From positions 1 to 23,611 of the IMG/VR virus record IMGVR_UViG_3300005529_000671: DNA of 23,611 nt; one strand, given 5' to 3'. The position numbers and the translations under genes were made by a program. Shown one piece after another: positions 7,350-13,956 of this stretch. Source of the DNA: a virus. The stretch's first letter is position 1. Each line of letters starts with the position of its first letter. The notes under the pieces are model-generated. The model saw only the letters and a list, made by a program, of their open reading frames with translations. It did not search any database and was not told the DNA's origin.

Positions 7350-7730
7350 GTGGCAGCTCGCACCTGGATTTGCCAGCGCGTCCGGGGTGGCGAGAAGTGT
7401 GGCCATCAGAACCCAAAGCGCAAGCTGATCTGCGAGCAGTGTGGAGGTCGGCGTCCACCGACCAAGAAGACCGCCCACCGTCACGTCCTCGAGGTCTTTC
7501 CCTACAAGACCTGGGTCATCCTGTTCGGTGAGCAGTGTGGGATCTGCGGAGCTGAACCTAAGCCTGGCAAGAAGCTCCACCGTGACCACGACCATCGAGC
7601 CAAGGCCGATGATCCCGGTGGTGGCATGCGAGGACTGCTCTGCTTCAGGTGCAATCACCAGCTGCCCTCTTGGGCCACGATCGAGTGGATGAGTTTGGCG
7701 CTGGCGTATCTGCGTCGTGCTGCAAGCTAA
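7350..7730 (+). CDS. Recombination endonuclease VII-like HNH nuclease with N-terminal zinc ribbon
   Basis: A 126-residue protein. The C-terminal part fits the endonuclease VII family: Cys63 and Cys66 (QCGICGAEPKPG), the His/Asp cluster LHRDHDH at residues 76-82, then MRGLLCFRCNHQL with Cys98 and Cys101. The four Cys bind structural zinc and the His/Asp cluster forms the metal-dependent active site. In T4 this enzyme cuts branched DNA before packaging, and the position just ahead of the terminase genes fits. The N-terminus has a second probable zinc site (Trp6, Cys8, Cys17, Cys28, Cys31; KCGHQNPKRKLICEQCG), similar to RanBP2-like or zinc-ribbon fingers. The GTG start abuts the preceding TAG, with no strong Shine-Dalgarno sequence. 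Confidence 0.88.
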   Translation: MAARTWICQRVRGGEKCGHQNPKRKLICEQCGGRRPPTKKTAHRHVLEVFPYKTWVILFGEQCGICGAEPKPGKKLHRDHDHRAKADDPGGGMRGLLCFRCNHQLPSWATIEWMSLALAYLRRAAS

Positions 7731-7733
7731 GAT
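7728..7733 (+). promoter_or_regulatory. Possible -10 element before the small terminase gene
   Basis: TAAGAT lies 11 bases before ATG 7745, giving a predicted leader of only about five bases. No Shine-Dalgarno sequence precedes that ATG, which fits a nearly leaderless transcript. No good -35 hexamer was found, so support is weak. Confidence 0.3.
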
Positions 7734-7744
7734 GCTCTGCTTAT

Positions 7745-8236
7745 ATGGGCGATGGCGAGGCTCCAGGCACAGAGGTAGAGCCCAAACTCAACCCGATCAC
7801 TGGCCGGCCTTGGACTGAAGAAGAACGTCGCGCGCAGTCCGAGCGCGCCAAAGAGCTAGTCAGACAGGGGAAGATCGGAGGCGCTAGGCACGGGCGCCGC
7901 AAGAAGCTGCCGGCGTATGCCGTTATCGCAGCCGAGGCACAGAAGAATGGCCGGGAGATGGCCAAGGTTCTCGTCGATATCGCTCTGAACGGCTCGACTC
8001 CGAAGCTGAAGATGGACGCAATCAAGCAGCTCACCGATCTGGAGAAGCAGGTCAAGCAGGAGCGCCGTGATGAAGAGGAGCACCTGCTCAAACTGCCGCG
8101 CGACGAGCTCGAGAGGCGTGTGCTCCAGCGCCTTGCCGAGATCACAGGTGAGGATTACGACATCGACCTGGGCGACGAGGAGGTGGAAGATGTCAGCGAC
8201 GACGAAGAGGCCGAAGAAGCAATCCACGCCGAGTAG
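7745..8236 (+). CDS. terS: Probable terminase small subunit
   Basis: A 163-residue protein. The N-terminal half is basic and helical with an early motif TGRPWTEEERRAQSERAKEL and a GGARHGRRKK patch suitable for DNA contact. The middle is helical (VLVDIALNGSTPKLKMDAIK, like small-terminase or homeodomain-type proteins that end in TPKLRMEAI) and the C-terminus is very acidic (DLGDEEVEDVSDDEEAEEA). The assignment rests on size, charge pattern and position directly before the large terminase, which it overlaps by 47 bases out of frame. In the family this subunit recognises the packaging site and stimulates the large subunit. ATG 7745 is the only Met start that gives this layout. Without a search, a scaffold or other DNA-binding protein remains possible. 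Confidence 0.6.
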   Translation: MGDGEAPGTEVEPKLNPITGRPWTEEERRAQSERAKELVRQGKIGGARHGRRKKLPAYAVIAAEAQKNGREMAKVLVDIALNGSTPKLKMDAIKQLTDLEKQVKQERRDEEEHLLKLPRDELERRVLQRLAEITGEDYDIDLGDEEVEDVSDDEEAEEAIHAE

Positions 8237-11213
8237 CGTTGCCCCCGACAAGCGCGACCTCTTCCGAGAGATAGCCCATCGGCTGCCGGACATGGACAAG
8301 GAGCAGTTGGCTGAGCTGCTCACCGACCTCGCTCCCCTCCGTACCGATCACAGCACGGAGGCCGAGGAGAACGCCAAGCGGGATGCAGAGCAACAGCGCG
8401 TGCCGGCGCCGCGGAATGACGACGAGTTACACAAGCTGATCCTCGACCTGACTGGCTACGACATCCCACGTGTGGCCGTTTGCCACGACCACTGTGCTCC
8501 GTTCGACCCGATCGCCGATGCCTACTTCAATCGCGAGCCGGCCATCCTCATCATGGCCAGTCGCGAGGGTGGCAAGACCATCGGCATCGCGGTGCTGCAC
8601 TACGTCAACGCCGAGACGAAACCAGGAATCGAGGGGATCACCTTCGGCGCGATCAAGCGCCAGGCCGAGCAGGGCTACAAGTACGTCAAGTCGTTCGTGT
8701 TCACGCGCGACAACGAGGGCAACCGCATCCCCAAGCCTCAGATCGACGGCGACCCCACCCGAGAGAAGATTGAGTGGAAGACCGGCTCCATGATCTCGAT
8801 CATCGTCGGAACCAAGTCGGGCGTGAACTCACCTCACCCGCAGACGGTGCATGCCGACGAGGTAGATCTGATGGATCCCGAGGTTTTTGGCGAGAGTCAA
8901 CCAGTCGACACGATCATCCCGACTCCGAGGGGACCGCGTCGATTTGGTGATCTAGAGGTAGGAGATACGGTTTTCGGAAGCTATGGCGAATCCACGACGG
9001 TTACCAAGGTCCATGAGCTTGGAGAGCGTGAAGTCTTCCGGGTAGAACTCACTGATGGGCGCTCAACGGAGTGTTGCGCCGATCATCTGTGGATGGCTGG
9101 CTATGTCAGCAGCTACGGCCAGCGAGCTTGGGATGTACGACGGCTGCGCGATCTTGACGAGATTGCCAAGCCGGACCCTCGAGGCGGGAACTCTTATCGC
9201 TGGGCCATTCCTCAGCAGCCGCTTGTCTACTACGAGGATGACGATGCATTGCGAGGGCATACGATCCACCCTTATGTGTTGGGGGTTCTTCTGGGTGATG
9301 GATGTATTCGCCGGCGCTTGGTGCAGTTTCGATCCAATGATGTCGAGATCGTCAGCATGGTTCGCCAATTACTCCCTGAAGGTCTAGATGCATATGCCAC
9401 TCAGCAAGATCCACCCGTCTATCGGATCACTCAGGGTCCGGCTGGCAGGATCGGTGCTAAGTCGAGGCCCAACCCGATTGTCGCCGAGCTTGAGCGTTTT
9501 GGGCTTGAAGGCTGTGATAGCCACAACAAGTTCATTCCACGCGCATATCTCGAGGCGTCGCCCGAGGAACGCCTCATGCTTCTACGTGGGCTCATGGATA
9601 CCGATGGCTCCTATACCAAGGATCCGTACTTTGCCACCGTTTCCGAACAGCTCGCCAAAGACGTTCGAGAGTTAGTTCTTAGCCTCGGGGGGAGGGCGTT
9701 GATGCGCAAGAAGGCCACCTCCCAGTCGAGCTTCTCCAACTGCGGCTACATCTTCGAGGTTTCTACAAGCCTTCCTCTTGGCGTCAATCCGTTCTGGATT
9801 CAGCGCAAGGCGTCCAAGTTCAGGCCCAGAAGGCGCACGCTAATGCCTTCGATCCGCTCAGTCGTTTCGATCGGCACCAAGCAAGTGCGCTGCATCAATG
9901 TCGAGAATAGCGATGGGATTTATCTCACCAACGACTTCATCGTCACGCACAACAGCCGGAACATGTCGAGCTCGAAGTCGTTGCCTGGCGGCAAGCGCAT
10001 TCCGGCAATCGACATCGTCACTTCGACCCGTAAGTCCACTCGAGGACCGATGCAGGCTTTGCTCAACGAGGTCGATGAAGCCAAGAAGAACGGCCATCGG
10101 CCGCCGTGGCGTGTCTACGCGTTCTGCTTCAAGGAAGCAGCTGCCGAAGTATCCGCTTGTCGGTGTGCGGATCCGATCGAGCGTGTGCGCCGGCTGCTGG
10201 CGCTTGGGCGATCGCCGAACGAGTTGTGCGAGTGCGACAAGATCGTGAAGGGCGAGTGGGGTGAGGGCCAGCCGCGTACGCTCGAGTCGGTTTGCCGTGG
10301 TGATCTGTTCCGATCACGCGGCTGGATGCACTACGACGACATCACGCGCAAGTTCACCCAGAACAGCCAGGCTGTCTGGGAAGCGCAGATGGAATGTCGC
10401 CGGCCGATGGCAGACGGGCTCTACCTGCCGACCTTCTCGAGGCCCCGGCATTGTGTGCGTGGCTGGATCCCGCGGCCACAGTATGGGCGCATCTCGATGG
10501 GGGTTGACTGGGGCGGCGGCGGCGGCGCCTCGGTGGTGCTGTGGGTCCAAGGACCTTTGCTACATCCCCTCGAGGTCATCGGTTTTGCGATGAAGCCGAT
10601 GATCGTCCCGCAAGGCGCCTATGTCGTGTTCGATCAGTTCCACTGGAACGAGCGCATTGGTGCGACGCGGATGGCTGACGAGGTCGTAGCTCGAGAGATC
10701 GCCTATCGCCAGCGTTTTCCGGGCTGGCGCGTGCGCGGGAGATTCGCCGACATGGCCGGCGCTCAGCAGCGAAACGACTGGCACGAGCATTCGCCGCCAT
10801 TGCGTACGCAGTGGTACATCACGCGCGACTTCGATCCCAGTGTCGAGACCGTCCAGACATTGATGGCCGACAACCTGCTCTATGTCGACGTCACCACATG
10901 CGCTGAGCTCGCTGACGACTTCGAGGGATGGCGCATGAAGAACGGTAAGGAGGTCCACGATGACTCTTCTCACGGGCCCGCGGCACTGCGGTACGACCTT
11001 GGGAATGTCGTCGTGATCGAGCGCCGGCGCGAGCGCGAGCAGGGAGCTCGAGAAGCTATGCCGGCGATTCGTGAGCGAGGCGTGGACGCCGTCGATCGAG
11101 CTGGCTTGCTCGGAGCGGTAGGCTCCTCTGGTCAGCAGGTGCAGAGCGAGGCGTGGCGAAAGTCGATGGGCATGATGACAACGAATGCTGGGGCTGACGG
11201 GTGGAGGATCTAG
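8190..11213 (+). CDS. terL: Terminase large subunit, intein-containing
   Basis: DNA-packaging ATPase and nuclease, 1007 residues before splicing and 654 after removal of the intein. ATG 8190 follows GAGGAGGTGGAAG; the longer in-frame upstream extension is out of register with the terS frame and was not used. ATPase: Walker A ASREGGKT at residues 123-130, Walker B VHADEVDLM at 220-228, coupling motif IVTSTRKST after the intein. Nuclease (RNase H-like): Asp in ISMGVDWGGGG, Asp in RFADMAGAQQ, and Asp in VHDDSSHGPAALRYDLGN. The intein (residues 236-588) breaks the chain between Glu235 and Ser589, just after Walker B, so packaging needs splicing. The protein works with the small subunit upstream and the portal that begins four bases downstream. 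Confidence 0.92.
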   Translation: MSATTKRPKKQSTPSSVAPDKRDLFREIAHRLPDMDKEQLAELLTDLAPLRTDHSTEAEENAKRDAEQQRVPAPRNDDELHKLILDLTGYDIPRVAVCHDHCAPFDPIADAYFNREPAILIMASREGGKTIGIAVLHYVNAETKPGIEGITFGAIKRQAEQGYKYVKSFVFTRDNEGNRIPKPQIDGDPTREKIEWKTGSMISIIVGTKSGVNSPHPQTVHADEVDLMDPEVFGESQPVDTIIPTPRGPRRFGDLEVGDTVFGSYGESTTVTKVHELGEREVFRVELTDGRSTECCADHLWMAGYVSSYGQRAWDVRRLRDLDEIAKPDPRGGNSYRWAIPQQPLVYYEDDDALRGHTIHPYVLGVLLGDGCIRRRLVQFRSNDVEIVSMVRQLLPEGLDAYATQQDPPVYRITQGPAGRIGAKSRPNPIVAELERFGLEGCDSHNKFIPRAYLEASPEERLMLLRGLMDTDGSYTKDPYFATVSEQLAKDVRELVLSLGGRALMRKKATSQSSFSNCGYIFEVSTSLPLGVNPFWIQRKASKFRPRRRTLMPSIRSVVSIGTKQVRCINVENSDGIYLTNDFIVTHNSRNMSSSKSLPGGKRIPAIDIVTSTRKSTRGPMQALLNEVDEAKKNGHRPPWRVYAFCFKEAAAEVSACRCADPIERVRRLLALGRSPNELCECDKIVKGEWGEGQPRTLESVCRGDLFRSRGWMHYDDITRKFTQNSQAVWEAQMECRRPMADGLYLPTFSRPRHCVRGWIPRPQYGRISMGVDWGGGGGASVVLWVQGPLLHPLEVIGFAMKPMIVPQGAYVVFDQFHWNERIGATRMADEVVAREIAYRQRFPGWRVRGRFADMAGAQQRNDWHEHSPPLRTQWYITRDFDPSVETVQTLMADNLLYVDVTTCAELADDFEGWRMKNGKEVHDDSSHGPAALRYDLGNVVVIERRREREQGAREAMPAIRERGVDAVDRAGLLGAVGSSGQQVQSEAWRKSMGMMTTNAGADGWRI
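8895..9953 (+). mobile_element. Intein with LAGLIDADG homing endonuclease in terL
   Basis: 353 residues, from Ser236 to Asn588 of the precursor. Block A begins SQPVDTIIPTP and continues FGDLEVGDTVFGSYG. Block B is CADHLW: the usual Thr of TxxH is Cys, but His64 is kept. Endonuclease motifs are LGVLLGDG (intein residues 129-136) and LLRGLMDTDG (229-238), both with the acidic metal ligand. The end is GIYLTNDFIVTHN followed by Ser as +1 nucleophile. All splicing residues (Ser1, His64, His352-Asn353, Ser+1) are therefore present. The DNA is visibly more A/T-rich than the flanking terL sequence, a sign of horizontal entry. Homing into the conserved ATPase site is typical of terminase inteins. Confidence 0.93.
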
Positions 11214-11216
11214 CTC

Positions 11217-13895
11217 GTGACTAGCGGGACCGTGATAGGCGCTGGCGGTGGACCCCTTTCATCGTCCCCATTCGACAAGACGACTCCGCGCCCATTCGGT
11301 TCTCCCGACGCGCCAATTCCCTCGCCTGAAGATCGCTACAGGATCACGCAGTCAGCCGGTCCGAGCGTGGGTCCGGCTTTACGCAGTGCGGCCACGCTGT
11401 TTCCTTCTTCTCGGCAGCGCACGCAGGGCGAAATCATCAATCTCACCATCGCTTTCGAGCGCTTTGGCAACCCATTCTCGGTGCGCCGCATCCCATTTTC
11501 GGTGTTGCGCGACATGCTTACCGATCCCATGATCGGTTTTGCCTTTTACTACACGAAAATACCTCTTATGCGGGCAGATTGGCGTATCAACTGCGCCGAT
11601 GCACAGATCGCTGCGGCAGTCGATGAGGCACTCCGGCCGGTCAACCCACATCTTCAGAATCAGATATGCGGGAAGCTTGGCTACGGCTATCAACCCATTT
11701 GCAAGACGTTCAAGTTAGGGCAACTGAGATCCACCTATCGGGACCCGACAGCATCCGATCCTGACAAAGACTTGCCGGTATGGGACTCGAATGTTCCAGC
11801 ACTGCTCTGGGATAGACCCAGAGTGCTCGCTCCCGAACATTGTCTACCGCGCTGGAATGACATCGGGGAGTTCGACGGCTTCACCTACTCGCTCGTTCCA
11901 CTTCCTAACCCGGTGCAAATGGGCGTTACGGGGCTCTACGGCTACCAAGAGATTCCGGGCTACACAGTGCCAGCCGAGTTCGCGGTTTGGGCGGTCAATG
12001 AACGTGATGAAAGTTTCGGAAGTATTTTCGGAGCACCTCGCACGCGACGTGCGTACCGCTACTACTGGAGCTACTGGTATCGCTGGGCGCTGGCCGACCG
12101 CATCTTTGAGAGCTCGGCCGATCCGGTCAAGATTGTCTACTACCCGACCGATGTGACCGAAGGGCTGGATCCGAATGACCCAGATCAGACTCAGCCCACG
12201 GCACTGAGCCTCCAGGCCAAGGCGCTCGAGATCGGTGCTCAGGCGCGACAGGGAGCCACGCTTGCTCTCCCTGGCGACTTTATGCATGACGAGTCCACGG
12301 GTCGCTCCTCCACCGTGCGCAAGTGGGCGATCGAGTACCTCGAGAACAAGGCTGACTTTGCGGCGCTCGATCAGACCTTTACACAGCTCGATGCGCTCAA
12401 GTTCAGGGCGATGTTCTTGCCCGAGGAAGCGTTCGTACAGCCGAGCCAGGGACAGCGATCGGCTCGCAACGTCGCTACGCAGCTGGGTGAGCTCTATCAA
12501 GAGGCCGCGGAGCTGCTCGCCGAGGAGAACGATCGTGAGATCAACGAGCACTTTATCCCGCAGTTCATCCAGGCCAACTTCCCTGATCGCGCCGACACTC
12601 CCTGCACCAAGGAGACGCTCGGCTTCGGACAGCAGGACGCTGAGACGCTGAAGCAGATCATCCAGCTCGTTGGCCAGGTGAAGGGTGAAGTCCTGCCGGT
12701 GGATATCCGCGAACTGTTCCGCCAGATGGGCTTGCCTCTCATGTCTGAGCAGCAGCAGAAGCGCATGGAGCAACAGATCGCCAAGGAGGCGGAAGCATCC
12801 CAGCCACCTCCGGGTGCGCCGGCTCGTGTGGGGATGCAGGGCTACAACTCAGGCGTCGAGAAGACTCCGCAGGGATTTGCGAGGTATGTCCAGCCGCCGC
12901 AGCGCATCGATCTCTCGACTTCTCATCAGGGCTTCCTCTCGGATCTTCCCGACGTGCCGGCGTACAAGGACGCTGCGATCCGCGCGTCGATGATGAAGCT
13001 GCGTAAGATGTTCCTCGAGCGCTACAAGAGCCAGGTCGACTCCTTCGCCGAGCATCTGCGCCAGCGCACCACCCTGAAGCTCGCCCAGCAGGCTCAGACA
13101 AGCCAGCCTCAGCAACCGCCCCCACAGAATCAGGGCCTCTCGGCAGCGCAGGCCGCCGGCGTGGCGAGCACGATCGTGGCTTCGTGGCTGGCTCTCCAAG
13201 CTGTGGATGAGACTGCTGGAGGCATTCAGGATCTCCTCTACGGGATTGCAGCTCGAGCTGCCGCGCGTGAGCTCAAGAGCGCCAATCTCACAGCCGATGT
13301 CGATCCGGCAACACTCCAAAGTTGGGCATCACGACGCTCTCAATTCGTGGTAGGGTCGGCTGACTCGACGCTGAGAGGAGAGTTCACGACGTTCCTGACG
13401 GATCAGTTGCAGCGCAGTACCGATCCCGATGCGGTCGCCAAGGCTGCCGAGGAACGTTTTGGGGAGACGCCGGTCACGCACGCTGACCGCGTGGTTCTCG
13501 CGGAGTCTTTGCCGGCCTACAACCTCGGAGCCCTGACTGCTCTGCGGGACGCCGGCGTATCGCAGGTACAGGCGCATGATGCTTCTGATGGTCGCGACGA
13601 GCTCACCGATGCGACCTGCCGTCAGCGCGACGGGCAGGTCATGTCTGTGGCCGACGCTCTGGCCGAGGCTCAGGAGGAGCACCCGGCCGGAACCCTCTAC
13701 TTCACGGCTCTGTCCACCGACGATCTTCAGGTCCAGGTGGTGGAGAGCTTCGAGAATCTGTCGCCCGATGGTGATGAGACGCTGCTGGCGCGCTATGACG
13801 CAGACCACGAGCGGCTCTACATCCTCGAGCAGGCGAATGATGAGCAGCGACGCGAGTTTGCCTTGGCAGTGGGTGGCGTGCTCGCGTTGACGTAA
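11217..13895 (+). CDS. Portal protein fused to a MuF/SPP1 gp7-like domain
   Basis: An 892-residue protein directly after terL. The first 500 or so residues fit a phage portal: FSVLRDMLTDPMIGFAFYYT, PLMRADWRI, an aromatic belt RAYRYYWSYWYRWALADRIF, then helical segments to QQKRMEQQIAKEAEA. This ring is the channel for DNA entry and the seat of the terminase. After a Gln/Pro linker (QTSQPQQPPPQ) comes a helical region (from about residue 664, ETAGGIQDLLYGIAARAAA) and a head-morphogenesis-like end with AHDASDGRDELTDATCRQRD and HPAGTLYFTA. This recalls the MuF/gp7 signature, where Asp-Thr-Cys...Cys-x-x-x-Asp-Gly is usual; only one of the two Cys is present here. The GTG start is preceded by GGTGGAGG nine bases upstream. 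Its length, well over the usual 450-550 for a portal, supports a fusion. Confidence 0.82.
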   Translation: MTSGTVIGAGGGPLSSSPFDKTTPRPFGSPDAPIPSPEDRYRITQSAGPSVGPALRSAATLFPSSRQRTQGEIINLTIAFERFGNPFSVRRIPFSVLRDMLTDPMIGFAFYYTKIPLMRADWRINCADAQIAAAVDEALRPVNPHLQNQICGKLGYGYQPICKTFKLGQLRSTYRDPTASDPDKDLPVWDSNVPALLWDRPRVLAPEHCLPRWNDIGEFDGFTYSLVPLPNPVQMGVTGLYGYQEIPGYTVPAEFAVWAVNERDESFGSIFGAPRTRRAYRYYWSYWYRWALADRIFESSADPVKIVYYPTDVTEGLDPNDPDQTQPTALSLQAKALEIGAQARQGATLALPGDFMHDESTGRSSTVRKWAIEYLENKADFAALDQTFTQLDALKFRAMFLPEEAFVQPSQGQRSARNVATQLGELYQEAAELLAEENDREINEHFIPQFIQANFPDRADTPCTKETLGFGQQDAETLKQIIQLVGQVKGEVLPVDIRELFRQMGLPLMSEQQQKRMEQQIAKEAEASQPPPGAPARVGMQGYNSGVEKTPQGFARYVQPPQRIDLSTSHQGFLSDLPDVPAYKDAAIRASMMKLRKMFLERYKSQVDSFAEHLRQRTTLKLAQQAQTSQPQQPPPQNQGLSAAQAAGVASTIVASWLALQAVDETAGGIQDLLYGIAARAAARELKSANLTADVDPATLQSWASRRSQFVVGSADSTLRGEFTTFLTDQLQRSTDPDAVAKAAEERFGETPVTHADRVVLAESLPAYNLGALTALRDAGVSQVQAHDASDGRDELTDATCRQRDGQVMSVADALAEAQEEHPAGTLYFTALSTDDLQVQVVESFENLSPDGDETLLARYDADHERLYILEQANDEQRREFALAVGGVLALT

Positions 13896-13915
13896 GCAGC
13901 ACCGCAGGATTACAA
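13887..13915 (+). promoter_or_regulatory. Promoter before the ribonucleotide reductase gene
   Basis: TTGACG (13887-13892), 17-base spacer, TTACAA (13910-13915). The -35 overlaps the last codons of the portal gene. The predicted start is near 13922, within a CGACGAGCAGG leader sequence that recurs before other genes. Confidence 0.45.
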
Positions 13916-13925
13916 CCGACGAGCA

Positions 13926-13939
13926 GGCGCTTCGGCGTC
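13926..13939 (+). other. UUCG-tetraloop hairpin in nrdJ leader
   Basis: GGCGC-TTCG-GCGTC forms a five-pair stem with one G-U pair and the very stable UUCG loop. It lies at the start of the predicted transcript, upstream of the GGGAGAGGAG ribosome site. It may protect the 5' end of the message; it is too small to be a cobalamin riboswitch. Confidence 0.4.
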
Positions 13940-13956
13940 ATCGGGAGAGGAGCGAC

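Noticed and set aside
8067-8189. Upstream extension of the large terminase frame
   Set aside because: It overlaps the small-terminase frame and reads as Arg/Ser-rich shadow. ATG 8190 has a strong GAGGAGG.
11844-12773. Long minus-strand frame (309 residues) opposite the portal gene
   Set aside because: The plus strand encodes a coherent portal protein here. The minus frame shows no domain and is explained by codon bias.
13896-13956. Cobalamin riboswitch before the B12-dependent reductase
   Set aside because: The leader after the predicted start is only about 35 bases and holds just a five-pair UUCG hairpin. A cobalamin riboswitch needs a much longer conserved structure.
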